Part shown: positions 34,511 to 47,045 of the stretch, in pieces
Position numbering within the stretch: position 1 is the stretch's first letter
Layout of the letters: every line of letters starts with the position of its first letter
Notes under the pieces: generated by a model
What the model was told of the DNA's origin: nothing
What the model saw: the letters and a program-made list of their open reading frames with translations, nothing else
The model's database searches: none
Position numbers and translations under genes: made by a program
Source of the DNA: Alentia gelatinosa
Taxonomy: Eukaryota > Annelida > Polychaeta > Phyllodocida > Polynoidae
Assembly: GCA_950022655.1 (NCBI GenBank)
Contig: OX465583.1
Span: forward strand, 34,685,360 to 34,749,359
Direction of reading: 5' to 3'
Length of the DNA: 64,000 nucleotides

Positions 34511-34892
34511 CTGCGAAGTGGTACCTGCAAATGAATAGTTCACAATATTTTTGGTGCGAATAATATTTGGATATTTCCTAGGGTCTCTTCCATGTTTGTT
34601 TACAGTGGGGATGCAGAAACCCCTATAGGATCCTTTGATGTAGTCGATTTACTATTAATTTGTACAAGAACTCACATGGTGGTTCTCAGTCAATACATCC
34701 ACTAAAACGGAACTTATGATAGTCTAAATACAGTAGAAGAAACCCGAGTAAGATTTCATTTTCTAATATAAATGTTGTTACGATTCGAAATTAGATGTTT
34801 TGAAATATAATGCTTATTCACAGAAATGGATATGAGTCAATTACCAAAATAGAAAATTATTGATGGCTAAGCACATACAAACCCTGAAATAG

Positions 34893-35198
34893 ATGGGGAG
34901 AGCCAAGTTCTTTTTGAAAAGAAATACGGAGCCTATGTCAGTGCCATCCATAGCTCTACTGGACAATGGGAACATAAACCAAGAAATCCTGTCAATATTG
35001 GAACAAATCGCCACCATACAGGAAAGAACCTTGGAAGGTATTCAAAAGGTACAACCAATGTGTATAAGACCATCCACATATCCTTCTCAGAAGGAGTCAA
35101 GACTGAACGTACCATTACCCAGGCAACAAAATCTGAGACCGTCTATGAGCAGGAAGAGGAAAGGCGGTATACGAGAACAAATATTGACACACTCGTGA
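34893..35198 (+). CDS. Unrecognised charged open frame, 101 codons
   Basis: Hydrophilic, with a helical stretch NINQEILSILEQIATIQERT, LEGIQKVQ, then a Ser/Arg/Pro-rich tail (SRKRKGGIREQILTHS). A second frame (35060-35242) continues in Lys/Glu/Thr-rich style. Such charged, AT-rich frames are common in transposon accessory proteins, but nothing identifies a family. A chance frame is quite possible. Confidence 0.2.
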   Translation: MGRAKFFLKRNTEPMSVPSIALLDNGNINQEILSILEQIATIQERTLEGIQKVQPMCIRPSTYPSQKESRLNVPLPRQQNLRPSMSRKRKGGIREQILTHS

Positions 35199-36059
35199 AG
35201 TCATTAGATTATTGTCATTCCCCTAAAGATGAATATTTCTAGTTAAGAAATGTTCATATCAGACAGCTGTTACAACTGTAAGAGATGAAAGATGCCTCTA
35301 GTACTAGTATAACCTGTATGTTAATTTATCTATTTTCATTACCTTTACAAAAGAAAATTTAGTACTTAAGCTTTACATATATAGGTGAGGTATTTTCTAA
35401 GGCCGTCAACAATTTTGTGATAAGGGAGTTCCTATATAAGTTTCATAAAAAGAGTATTTGCTGCGATGAAAATGCACGGAAGCAAATGGGCAAATGTACA
35501 TAGACACTGCCGCTAGGGTAAATACTACTACGGTTGGAACGAAGCAAAAGCGTGAGCACCTGCTTTACAAGAACTCCGGCTGAAACTTGGTGATTGCCTG
35601 AAGTATCGCCACTATTAAATTCCCATCAATTCAATATAAAACATTTTTATTCTAATGATCAGAAGCACTATATTGCTATAACAGTGACATTCTAAGAAAG
35701 TTTCATTCATCTAAAGTAGCATACGGAAAAGTGTGAGTGGTCGTTGAAGTTGTAAATAAAGGGAGCTGGCCACGAGCAACCAGAAACAATTTGATGGCTG
35801 GAAACTGGTCTCTTAGCTGTCCTGCCAATGGTCAATAAACAGACAGCAGAACCGAATTCATACCCACACTTACCACTTTCAGTAGAGAGTATACATTTAG
35901 GTGTCGCTCACTTCAATCTCCAGTGCCCGCCCAATATAACCTGCCTCCCAGTGCATCCACCGCAACTCGTCGAATTACTCACATTCGCTGCAGACATGCC
36001 CCCGGCCATCTGCTGGTCACTTGTAGATACCCTGGAGGAAGGTATATGTTAACCGACAC
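35199..36059. other. No gene recognised
   Basis: AT-rich, turning GC-richer after about 35900. Nothing supported. Confidence 0.5.
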
Positions 36060-36180
36060 CTCCAGGTTGTCAGCCCCGTGTCCGCCACCCCGCCACCCCG
36101 CCACCCCGCCGCCACTCCGCCCCGCCGCCCTGCCAGACCCGGTCACCCGGGTCCCTGGTCGGCCTGCCCGTCAGCGGTAG
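36060..36180. repeat. GC-rich simple repeat, CCGCCACC units
   Basis: Around 36080-36130 the unit CCCGCCAC is repeated head to tail several times with variants (CCGCCGCC). It produces the Pro-rich end of the plus frame 35923-36180. Confidence 0.7.
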
Positions 36181-36322
36181 CTGTCCACCTGACCTCAAAT
36201 CAAATGTAATTCGCCTCAACACCGGAGTTCATCTGTAGCGCTTCATGCCTGATTAGCGTAGATGTCCCTTGCCACCCCTATCCCTTTAGATACATATTCA
36301 TAAGAACATCCGGGTCTTGCTG

Positions 36323-36325
<3 letters not shown>

Positions 36326-36388
<63 letters not shown>
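36326..36388. repeat. AT dinucleotide microsatellite
   Basis: About 30 uninterrupted AT units, one of the two longest in the window and likely polymorphic. Confidence 0.95.
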
Positions 36389-36391
<3 letters not shown>

Positions 36392-38539
36392 CACCATCCC
36401 TATGAAGCCACGATGGTGCCATGAATTCCCGTTTACTTGTGAGCTATGTGGGCTAATCCAATTTCACGGAGGATGGCCCGGACTATACAGAATAGCTCGA
36501 CAGGTGACATGAGGTAGGGTGATGGGGACAATACTATGGCTACTCAAAGAGGTATCATATCAGAAATCATTTAGCATTTGTATTCGACCTACTTCTGTTG
36601 GTATGAGTAAAACGCTTATAGAAAATATTGTGATCCTACATTGAGGTCCGCCAGTCATCAAACTGAGGTCTAGAAAAATGGTTACTTATGGGCTATGATC
36701 AGGGGTGGTCACCCTCCCCCGCCCCCTCCCCCACACACACACCTTGTGTCTTCCCTTCTCTTCTCTAGGGTGCCCCTATAGGCGCCCATTATCGTCTTCC
36801 TATCGCACTACACTCCTCTCCCTTACTTCTACAACACCTCAATCGGTCTCACTCTCACTCCACACCTCATACGGTACAGACCTATCTATTTTTTTACCCA
36901 TCCACCCACACCTATATTCCTCCCGCCTTCATTATTGCAATAACTGCTAGATGAGTCACTACAAGCCTACAGGTGCAAAATGTCCATGTATTGAAGATAG
37001 TAAGTACTCGGAAATGGCCGTGAATGAGGAAGGTAACCTTCAATGGAGCGCGTCAAATGGCACGTAGACCGAGGATGTGAGTGTGGAGAACTCTATTCTT
37101 CATGACAAGACGAGCACCATGGAGTTGTCCCATTACCTTAATTCCATATAAGGAATACAATAGACTGAGTAGCCAATGACTGCATTCGCAGCAAACCCGA
37201 CCTTCACCCTGACCTCCTTACATAATATTTTCTAGCGCCTTGGGACGGCTCTGCAGTCGAGAGTTGACCTACAATCTAATGGGCCACAACCACCCTCCGA
37301 GAGAAGTATATTCTGAAGTTTCTTGACAAATTTCCATTTTAGAACAGAAGGGCATGGGGGGGGAGGGGTAAATACTCAAAGGTGGACAATGCACGGATAC
37401 TAGGGGAGGTCAGACGTCAGCCAAACCGTCAGCCCAGCCACCAGCCCAGCAGTCAACCATGACGGGTGCAGGTAGCCTGGGTGCACTGCAGTCAGTCTCG
37501 TCAACAACTCATTCAATCCTGTCTGGGGGCCACTGAGGTATCATGGCTGAATAAGGTGGTGCTCAGTGGAGCAAAGATATACCCAGCACTGACTGGTCAA
37601 ACCAATCTGTATATCTGACACCGCTGCTGGAGTAAGATCAACCTGGAATATCTGTGTGGACTTTCACAGTATAATAAAGCAGTGACCCAGCTTTCCCGCT
37701 TACATTCAGTCTGAAAGATCTTTCTAGGAACTGAAAACAGTGTACTTTAAAAAGGTTGTGTTATAGGAAATGGACATCTGAGTGAATTCCGTCAACATCT
37801 TCAAATGTTATTGTTTGTACATGTAAGTTATATGAAAGTATTGTGGACTGGAGATATACAATTATCTGCGGATTATAATGCACAATTGATATAGTGTTCC
37901 TCGCACGGATACACAATATAGGGGGATTAACCTTATTAATACAAGTACCCCTTAATGATACACTAGGTAGCTTGGCTAACGCTGTTATGACTAATAATTG
38001 TTCTGCCCTACATAGTCACCAGGTATAATACAATATAGACAAATCTTATGATAAGTAATACATGTAAAATGATGTGATATCACATGCCATGGATAATCAA
38101 TGGTAATTAAGGTTGAATAATACCTCTACCTTGGTAAAACCTGCTGTAAGTGTGCTTATGAACTTGTCAGTTACGCTATCTTTTGTTCATATTGCATTTT
38201 GTATGATAACACTTTTAGGTGTTAGTTGAATGGCTATTACGCTTTTTCAAATGTACCACGCGTAAGGGGATTAATAATTTGATAGCAATAATGGCTCAAT
38301 TGACCAGATATGCACTTAAGGTCAACTGTTTCGACGGACTCACTGTATGTGTGGCTTACCTGTTGACCTGTGATTGTACTTTTAAATATGTGTCCCTGAT
38401 GTTGTTGATTGGCTGTATGAGGAGGTGCAAAATTTATGCTATCACAACGAAGGTAAATTGGAGGGTAGAACTTGTATTTATAAGATATGGTATATAGATC
38501 GTGTTCGGTATGTCACTCCCGAATTATTAGTTATAAAAA
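36389..38539. other. No gene recognised
   Basis: Includes a C/T-rich tract at 36700-36930 that gives a Leu/Ser/Pro-rich 81-aa frame, and otherwise ordinary AT-rich sequence with no domain. Confidence 0.55.
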
Positions 38540-39050
38540 AAGGTATTGTATGTGCCACCATGAATGTGCATAGCTTAATATATAGCAAGCACGAAGAAAG
38601 CAATACAATATCTAGCGTAGATCTTCTAACAGTGACAGAATCATGGTTGAACGCCAGTAATACAAACGATATACTAAACTTAGATGAAAAAAAGGTATTT
38701 CTTCTAATGACATTTTTTGTATGATAAGATCGATGGCGGAGTTACCATATATGTGAATGACATCTATTTGCCTTATGCAGAGTATAAAGTGGAGGTTTAT
38801 AGGGCTATTACTTCTAGTAAGCCACAACCCAGGTTTCGTCAGTCGGCCGTTGCTAAGGACGCTGACCCTGCGTTTACGGTTGTATCTACCTACCAGACTC
38901 CAATAATCTGTTCAAATAAACCTTAGGGGGGCCTAACCTGTACAATAGCTAAACCAAATAGATACAAATTGTTATCATCTCTGTGCAGAGGCAGCCTAAT
39001 AATGATATAGCCTTTTCATATGATTATTTAGAAACAATACTTAGAAGTGT
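38540..39050 (+). pseudogene. LINE endonuclease fragment, similar to the 29-32 kb LINE
   Basis: The plus strand encodes the start of an APE endonuclease: CATMNVHSLIYSKHEE, then VDLLTVTESWLNASNTNDI (the T-E-S-W-L block with catalytic Glu), then after a frameshift KIDGGVTIYVNDIYLPYAEY, then NNDIAFSYDYLETILRSV. The last piece aligns with HNDVGFCYDYLNTVI of the 29-32 kb LINE, so they probably belong to the same or sister families. They lie in opposite orientation. Extra sequence of unknown origin near 38800-38925 and several frameshifts interrupt it. RT and 3' end are missing. Confidence 0.75.
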
Positions 39051-39631
39051 GACGGGACTACCATGTTAAGATATTTTTATTTACAATCAAAATATTTTTG
39101 AACAATATTATTAGATTCATAAAAAGGGCTGATCTTTGTTTTGTGACCGCCTTTATAAAAGTGCCGTAGCCCAGACGCGAAAATTAAAGGACACAAAATA
39201 TGGAATATTTATCATGAATAGACACTTCTATATAAAAAATAAATATCATTCCCTACCTACCCTATATGTTTGGACTCAATGACTATAATGAATGCTAGTT
39301 CAGCGAAATTAGTCCAAAGTGGTACTGACAAAATCTCCGTGAGATTGGAGTCGTCCAGGTGGTATGCGTTTCCTATGGGAGTGGTATCTTATATCACGTG
39401 ATTCCCAAGAGAAAAGACATATGAATATATCCGTTCCACGGTAATAAAAAACGAGGGGTGTCTTCCGGTTGCCATTCTTTGCTTTGGTGGAAAATAATGA
39501 ATTTCCTCCCGACTGAAAAGCATTCAATACGACGGTGCTTTTGAAAGATTGAAAATAAAAACATTTCCAAAATGAAAAGCATTGAATTCTCAATGGCGTA
39601 AACATATGCTGTTGATATGAAGAACCCATTC
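39051..39631. other. No gene recognised
   Basis: AT-rich flank between the LINE fragment and element A2. The overlapping minus frames at 39309-39633 lack motifs. Confidence 0.5.
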
Positions 39632-40032
39632 ATTTATTATCCATGGTATACAAAAACCCCATTGGAAATGTATGGGCATTTAGTAAACCACAACCCATTA
39701 CATAAAACTTGTTAGATACCATAACTGTGGTATACGAATTGAAATCTGTGGTATACGGCCTCACAGCTGTGGTATACGGGTAATTGTCCCTTTGCGCTAT
39801 AAAGCAAAAACAATAGTCCCTATTGTTATAATTTTTAATATGGCAATTCTTGAGCTAAATCTATTCAAAAAGATGGATAATAAATACAACAGACGATGGT
39901 TTTGTGGACAAGCGGCTTTGTAAACCACTCGAGGTTGACGTCGTAATACACTCGTGTGCGCTCGTGTATTACCATGCACCAAACTCTCGTGGTTTACGGC
40001 CACCTTTCCACAAAATCATCATTAATTGTCTA
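39632..40032. mobile_element. Hairpin-plus-body modular element, subfamily A copy 2 (inverted)
   Basis: The body at 39632-39885 is exactly 254 bp, like copy 1, with the same perfect 13-bp ends (ATTTATTATCCAT and ATGGATAATAAAT). CTGTGGTATACG occurs at 39725, 39746 and 39767, again exactly 21 bp apart. The hairpin at 39895-40020 follows; its arms GATGGTTTTGTGGA and TCCACAAAATCATC enclose GTAAACCACTCG, GGTTGACG and CGTAATACAC arms. The outer end ATTGTCTAT matches copy 1. The whole is inverted relative to copy 1. Confidence 0.75.
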
Positions 40033-43000
40033 TGTATTCAATAAGGTGTCTCACAATGCTGGGTCCAGGGAGAGGGTCAGCTTGGTTATGACAGGATGAA
40101 GAGGGAGGATCTGAAATGTGGACATGTTTTGGTGATGCGACTCTGTCATTTTTTATTGCGATAACAACCTCTTGGGTCGCAACGATGTTTTAGTGTTTAA
40201 AATAAAAACAGAAAGGAAGCACCACTCCAAGTGTGTAGTATTTTTAACCAACTTCAGCATGAATGGACAGGATGAGAACGACAGGGGCGAAGGCAGTCTC
40301 AAGGGGCACTAAATCAAACAGACAAGCGGCACGTCATGTCTGCTGCAAATTTTGAAAAGAAATTACCGGTGTGACAAAAAGGTGTTTACTCTTGCACAGT
40401 GATGGATCAGGATACCACAGTTCAGGGCTACAGGCATGTATCAAGTGTTAATGAATAGAAAACCTGATCTGAGAAAATATTAGGTATAAATATTGATCAA
40501 GTTGGTGACTAGTAAGACTAAATTGAACAAGGTACTTAATTAATGATTTTAACTTTATTTGAGCTGTTCACCTTTATGAGACTGGTACATCATGTATCAT
40601 TTAGCGGACTCATTACTCAGTAGTTCTATGTTTAGGTAAAGTAAGCGACCATTTACTATCGCAATTGACTTTTCAGTGATGATAGGATAGTACTGGGATA
40701 TTGTAATCATACTAATATCGATTACCATTATCGAACAGGTTGATATGCAGGGTTGCATGCCCCTAGTGCCCAATATAAAGACAAAACATGTTAGCAAGAA
40801 TAAACCTATGTCCAGAATGTGAGAGTCACAGATCAGTGAAACAATATCAATATGATTGTCATTTGACATTGTAATCATAACAACATTGATAGCTATCAGG
40901 CGGGATAAAATGGCTAATTGTTCTCAAAAGTAATATGAATTCCCATGGGTTCTTGTAACTGATACACTCTGAATACTAAGCAATACAAAGCGTTTCTGTT
41001 ACAAAGAGAACATGCCAGAACGCTACTTCAGGCCTCAGAAGCATGTAATCAGAAATCAGTCGTGTTGATATCTTTCAGTTTCTCTTTATATATCCTGGCT
41101 TCACAAGTTTATTATTCATAGAGGGTGGTCTGATTCCTACACAGACTTATTGGAATGGATCTTTCTCATCTATGAACAATGGAATTGTGTATTTTCGAAT
41201 AGTTCCTATTGCGGTTTGTCTCAGGGATTCCTCAAGATTGAGGAATTTTCCAAATTATTGGATAATACTTTTCTCAGCTGCAAACAATAGAATTGTGTAT
41301 TTAACAGAATGTTTGTCTCGGGAATTTCGTAAGAGAACTGGTTTCTGGAAGCTTGGAAAGAGTCGAATGACAGAAGTCCCAATAATCAGAGCACACACGT
41401 CTAGACACACACAAATACTCCCCGGCAAAAAAGCAATCTGTCAAGCTTGCGGAACAGCTGCATAAAAACAGCCCCACAATAAAAGATGAAATACGTCCGT
41501 TAACAATGGGTCCCAGCAGTACGATAGTAATCAGGGAAACGGAGACTGGGACACGCGCATAACGTAAACTTTATGTAACTTCAAACGACAATAGAAATCA
41601 TTCCCACCAGCCACATGCCATGGATAGAGCTAGTAAAGCATTGACTGTCACCATCAAGGCCGGCTACATTTGCCAGTAGATACAGGTGTTAGCGGTTCAG
41701 AGAGCCATATCTGTCAAGGGAAGGTCAGGTGGGCGTGAGACAACGGGCGCCATAACAGATGTATTGTGTGTGCCACGTCCGTATACCCACTCCATGAAAG
41801 ACTGGAACTAGGAGCATGGTTTTGGCCCAATCGGTTAAAATCAGAGAACTAAAAAAAACTAATCTGGGACCCCACACAATCTAATGATGGAGTCACGTAC
41901 ATTTTCAAATACTTACCAGGACTACACGGTTTCTTTTCCTAAAATCTTTAGGAATGTCTTTTTTCCCTAAATCTTTTATTTTTACTGTAATCTAGAGTGG
42001 GCTCTTGGATGTTATCATTTCCATCTGGCTCCAGTGGCTTGGCAATTATTCGTGCATTTCTTCACAAAGTCTAAAAGGCATGGATGCTTCACACAGACCC
42101 TAACCAAATAAACCAACACCTAGGAGCTGACGGGAATGTCATTATACAGACAAATACCTTATGCAACAACCCCCATAGCTAAGAGGATCCAAACACAAGA
42201 TCAATCAATGGGCTCAAATATACAGTGTCCTGTTAACTGTGAAGAGGTTGGGGCGAGATACCAACCAACTCCTTATCTACATCTGTCTATATGTAATTAC
42301 TCATGTTTCACTGATCTAAGCGAAGCCTAATGGAGTGACAAGACACCTTTCAGAGCCAGCACAACCGACCGGAATAATGCATGGTTAACCCTAAATACGT
42401 TATACAAATCTGCGAAGCCAACTGGGCCTAATGGGTGTTCATTGATTGGCCACAGTTATTTGATTTCGGGATTGCCTGTAATGGCGTATGTCCACAAATG
42501 ACTGTGATTCTATTCCCAGGTGAACCATATCTGAACTGAGCAGCCTCCGCGTTGAGTAAGAAGGTCATGTGGAGGACACACACTAGAAGTGCATTTGTTC
42601 GATCCGCTGACATTAGGGAGCACAACGGCAAATATCTACCAATTAGAGCATTTTGTGCTAGTAGTAAATCGTTACTAAACCGACCAACATGCCTATAACA
42701 TAGACAAAAATTAGGCCCATACAGCAGCATTACGCATATGTCAGTGGTATATATAGTAACGAATTTGTGTCGGGCGATGTTGCAAGAATGCATGATAGTA
42801 GTATATGCCAATGGTTATTTGTCGATAGCGCATTTCCTAAATTTCTCCCATTTTACAGGCTTATCATGATAGGTTCTAGGCCTTAAAGGGCCGAATCCAA
42901 CAGGCTTCTGACGCACGCTGAAGTGCCACACGACATGCTCTAAGACGCATATTTGCATTGTATTGAATGGGCGTCGGGGTGCATCGGGAGGTCTGAATTC

Positions 43001-44044
43001 TGGGTTGGTGTTTGGGGGTTCCAGGCCTAAAATACACATCTCATACACCGAATTTTTATCCTTATACGTTTCAAAACTTTATGCCTCCAAACCAGCACTT
43101 TCGGATCAGAACAGCAGGTAACAGGTGTGACATTCTCACCGTAATCTCCTCTCCCAAAGTAATCCCATATACCAAAATTGAAAAAAGAAACAGGCATAGA
43201 TTAGATTTTGAAAAAGGTGTCCCCACCTAATCAACTTCGCGGCATATGGTGTGTTTCACGCCGAAAACATCATTGTAGTTTGCGTGGGTCACTCGCCATG
43301 TGACGACGTATTTCGCTTGTTATGTTCATTATCCCATGGCACGCTACGGCGTTTACTGCCGGATATGCGCCCTGTGAGGGTCGAATTTACCGCACAATGA
43401 AGAGGGAAATAGAGTCACCATTTACTGTCAAAGCAAAGTTGGTAAATCAATAAGTATTTTTCTCTTCAAAGCAACTATTTATGTATACATTTGCTGTACA
43501 ATATTATGGTATGCAGAAGAGAGAGTATTCTAAAAATCAAAATGGAAACTCCATCTAATACATAGATAAAAATATATCATTCGTCATTTCCCATCCATGT
43601 ATGGATGTTGGGTTCCTTCTCAGTAAAATATCTATATAAAGCATATTTTCTTTATATCTAAAAGCTATCAAGTAGTGAAATATTAGGGAAGTCATTTCCT
43701 CACGGGGGTCTTAAAAATAGAATTGTATGACTATTTCTCCCTTCCTCCATCGTTCATTGAAGTGGTTGCTCGTTCATTCTTGCGATCTTCAGATGTTTCC
43801 TTGCCTCCATCAGTCATATTAATCAGCCACAGACCGTTACAGCGCGCTAGCGTCTGTCTTAGTAGGTGTCGGGCCTTATAATGCCTGATAAGGCCTTATA
43901 AGGCAAACTATGAATGCAAGTTCGCTGTCATCACCCCTAAATGTGGACATGCTGAAGTGGAACCCAAGAAGATCGTGCTACTGTATTTCGGTGACAATCT
44001 ACTACGATTTTACTCCCGACGCCCTATCAAAGCGCCTTCCAACG
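40033..44044. other. No gene recognised over 4 kb
   Basis: AT-rich. Frames up to 127 aa (42428-42811, minus) show no domain. A short direct echo, GGTTCYAGGCCT, occurs near 42871 and 43019. I found no retroelement motif, tRNA or credible exon. Confidence 0.55.
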
Positions 44045-44090
44045 CAAAAATCAAAATCCTAGCGTAATCATGGAGCTAATCGTAAGGTTA
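44045..44090. repeat. 40-bp block shared with 62798-62840
   Basis: AAAATCAAAATCCTAGCGTA, then ATCATGGAGCTAATCG, matches AAAATCAAAATCGTAGCGGA, then ATCGTAGCTGATATCG near 62803. The second copy sits just left of hairpin element E, so this may be a fragment of the same kind of element. Confidence 0.5.
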
Positions 44091-44630
44091 GTTTTCTTCG
44101 ACGCGCTCGTACGACGTACACCAATCCCGCTTCTCAGAGTATCTACATGTTCAAATTTCCTAGAGTCGGTGTGCGTCGGTGACGCATTCGGCCCTACAAT
44201 AGTGGGCAATAATCAACGGAAAATTATCAAATTTACAGATCGCTTGGAATATATATATATATAGATTATTCTGCTATTATACGTAAATATGCAGTCATGT
44301 GATTATGGATAAGTGTCTCAAATCAATAATTTTTGTATAGTTTACATGATATGATATTGTTTAAGATACATTATTAACAATCAATTAGAACCATGCAGAG
44401 TTTCCTTATTTAGAATGGGATATAGATTCAAATATAAAGAGTTCTGCAATACCGCACCGGTTGCATTGTGATGTGCGTCGGGACCATGATCACCTTTGCT
44501 ATTACCGCCATAATCGAGGATGTCTATCGTAGCGCGTCCGCGAGCGTTGCAGTAGGTGGGTACCATAATCCGTTTACAACCGGACCCGCAAGCTGGTATT
44601 TTGTTTGGTGTGGGAGGCAAGATAGCAAGA

Positions 44631-45001
44631 CATACACAATATTACCATGATTTGGATCTGAGTGGCCGTATTCTCCGCGTAGTTGACGCGTAGTAATACT
44701 CCGAGCGATAGCGAGGAGTATTGCGTAGGGTCAACTACAAGGAGAATACGGCCACACAGATCGAAATCATGGTAATGTTGTATTTATTACTCACTTATTT
44801 TTTAGATTTAAGCAATAAATATGATCTTTAGAAAACTTTTCAACATAGTTAAGAAGGGACTACTTTCATCTCAATGGGACTACTTTCATCTAAAAAATCC
44901 GTATTCTCCTAGGAGATTCCGGAGGTCTGTATTCTACTCAGTAGCGATCTGTAATCTTCATAGTCTTAGTATGGAGACTCCGTATTAGGTGGGTAATAAA
45001 T
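44631..45001. mobile_element. Hairpin-plus-body modular element, subfamily B
   Basis: The hairpin at about 44632-44783 has arms with ATTACCATGATTT, ATCTG, GTGGCC, GTATTCTCC and TAGTTGACGC pairing in order; the tip is CTCCGAGCGATAGCGAGGAG. The body at 44782-45001 is 220 bp, ending ATTTATTACTCAC and GTGGGTAATAAAT (12 of 13 paired). Its interior repeats GGGACTACTTTCATCT 20 bp apart, and CCGTATTCTCCTAGG echoes the hairpin arm. Subfamily A bodies also contain GGGACTATTTT, tying the two together. Confidence 0.7.
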
Positions 45002-45749
45002 GTATATATCCTTACGGCTATCTGCCTAATAGGTAGTAATGAAACGTTATCCTGTGAAGGTGGGCTCATTTGGACAAGATTTTCTAGTTCATTTTTGGTG
45101 AATACACAAGGGCATTTCGCGTAAGGCTACCACTCAGATGGTGACAAATCCGTAGAAAGCAGAAAAGACTTAACCACCATCTCTCCTGTATAGATCATCT
45201 ATATCTTCTCTCATATCTCATTCAGATACCAATGCTACCATACCATATGGAGGGTACAACGGGGCCCCTCCCTTCCTCTCCTGTATTGATCCAAAACAGT
45301 GCCTGACACATAATGAAATCAGACTATCACAAGATGGGGACAATATCAGTGTCATTTCCGGCGTGTGGCTCCTGTATGATAGGGAAAAAATGCCATAAAG
45401 CGACGATTACTGTCGCCAACATAATCATAAGTTATACACTTCACAGAGACCAATTGACGCTTCATGGGGCCTTGGTGAGAAGCCATGACGTCATTATTGC
45501 ATGACATTGCGTTCGTCATGTGACGTAGACTCAATGATATAGTGGCCATATTGATCCAAAGGCCAAGCGTGGCATTGCTCTATGATGTAGGGTATGGAAA
45601 TGCTTGACATGCCCATGCGTGCTGCTATAGCAACATAAAAGGCAGTATTTGTATTGTATTTTATTACTTGTTCTTGTCATTATTGACATTTGCCACACCA
45701 CCTCTGGTGTCCTGCTCTTTTTCTAGACATCCCGATGCAATGTCTACTC
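45002..45749. other. No gene recognised
   Basis: AT-rich flank with short frames only. No repeat copy identified. Confidence 0.5.
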
Positions 45750-46150
45750 TCACCACATGGTGGGGATGCATTTATTTGCACGAAGTAGGGGTGTTCACAA
45801 AGGCTGCCTGATCAGACTGCATTTTCAATGGCACGGTACCCTTTGTCCAAACGAGTCACATCTCAGTGCTTGTTCCAGGGGAAGATGTTCATTGACAATA
45901 GCCTTTACACTCTCCAAGCTGAGACGCATGGCCATGCCTGTGTTCTCCTTTGCGCGAATACAGAAGTAATGAATGCAGCAAAGTGCGAAGCATAATACGT
46001 GATGGGTTTTTGTTCAGTTTCACTAACAAGGACAGGATCACTGTTGTCGGAGTGTTCCATTTGAAGCAGGAAACAGCATCTTTACATGAGACTCTGTTCA
46101 AAAGGTGCATACAGAAGTATATCCTTAAAGTTCACCAAAGGAGAAGTTCT
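45750..46150 (+). pseudogene. Possible piggyBac-type transposase relic
   Basis: In shifting plus frames the order YLHEVGVF, then HGTLCPNESHLS, then SKLRRMAMPVF, then FTNKDRITVVGVFH resembles the late part of piggyBac transposases: a Leu-rich L-x-x-x-G-I helix, G-T-x-R-x-N-R, K-x-x-R-G-E, then W-K-D-x-R-x-V-x-x-L-S-T-x-H. Each match is partial and several stops and shifts intervene. A piggyBac MITE elsewhere in the window (25916-26238) makes the family plausible here. It could still be coincidence. Confidence 0.3.
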
Positions 46151-47045
46151 TTTTGAGAATGTAGCCCTGGCTCTGAGGGAAAGTTGTTGTGGAATGACTT
46201 TGAAGCACATTTGTAAAAGGCACCTACTATGCGACAATTCAGAAAGTATTTGAGAAGCTGGATTTAGTTTTAATGTCTATCTGAAAAGATAGAAGGTATA
46301 AAAGAACTGCAATAATGGTAACTGCTCCTGAGCTGTCTACAAAGCTTCTCGGTCATTCCATCTCATTAGGTTTCTCACGACTACAATGTATGTTATTGTA
46401 CTACAGATAAATATAAATACAATGCAGGTTGCCTGTAGGGAATCCCAGCCAGTAGTTATATTCTAGCTCATTAAAAGAAGTCCAAAAATAGCTGTAATTG
46501 ATTCTGAAACTTTTGAATGTCAACCTGATGCGGAAGGATAGTTGCATCATAAAAGAAAGACTTTCAGTTGAATAATACCGTTTCCAAAACAGCCATTATA
46601 TATTGTTTATAGAAATGCGTAAGCAGTAAGTTGACCTTTTTCCTGCGTTTTCACTGGCTGAATTTGGCCAAACACGACAGTGGCGCCACGTACCTATATC
46701 GTTCATCTTTGTAACTTCACCTAGTGTGGTATTGGCGAATTAATGTGTTTCGGATCCGTTGCCCTCTTGTGTAGGCGGGGCGATCTTCAGCACTGTACCT
46801 TCCCATAGGAATAGGTTTATTTCCATTTTTCTCGATAGTTTCGATCTTCATTATATTTTGAAGGAATACAAGTTTGTTACATACATATGTCCTATGGACA
46901 GTCACTTGAAGTTGGTTGGGTTAAGGAAATGTGTGTTTTTTTGTGGTTTTTAAAAAATTTAATTTGGTTACATAGGCAGTCTGCTATCATAGCATCTGAG
47001 TCAATAAGAGATGAATCAATGAGATGAGATGTAATGTTCAGGATT
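46151..47045. other. No gene recognised
   Basis: AT-rich sequence 5' of the receptor exon. No signal-peptide exon for the receptor could be identified here. Confidence 0.5.

Noticed and set aside
34188..34538. 116-codon plus frame in a CpG-rich island
   Set aside because: Three frames are open at once because of base composition; no domain.
42428..42811. 127-codon minus frame
   Set aside because: No motif, repeat support or splice borders; length is within chance for 64 kb of both strands.
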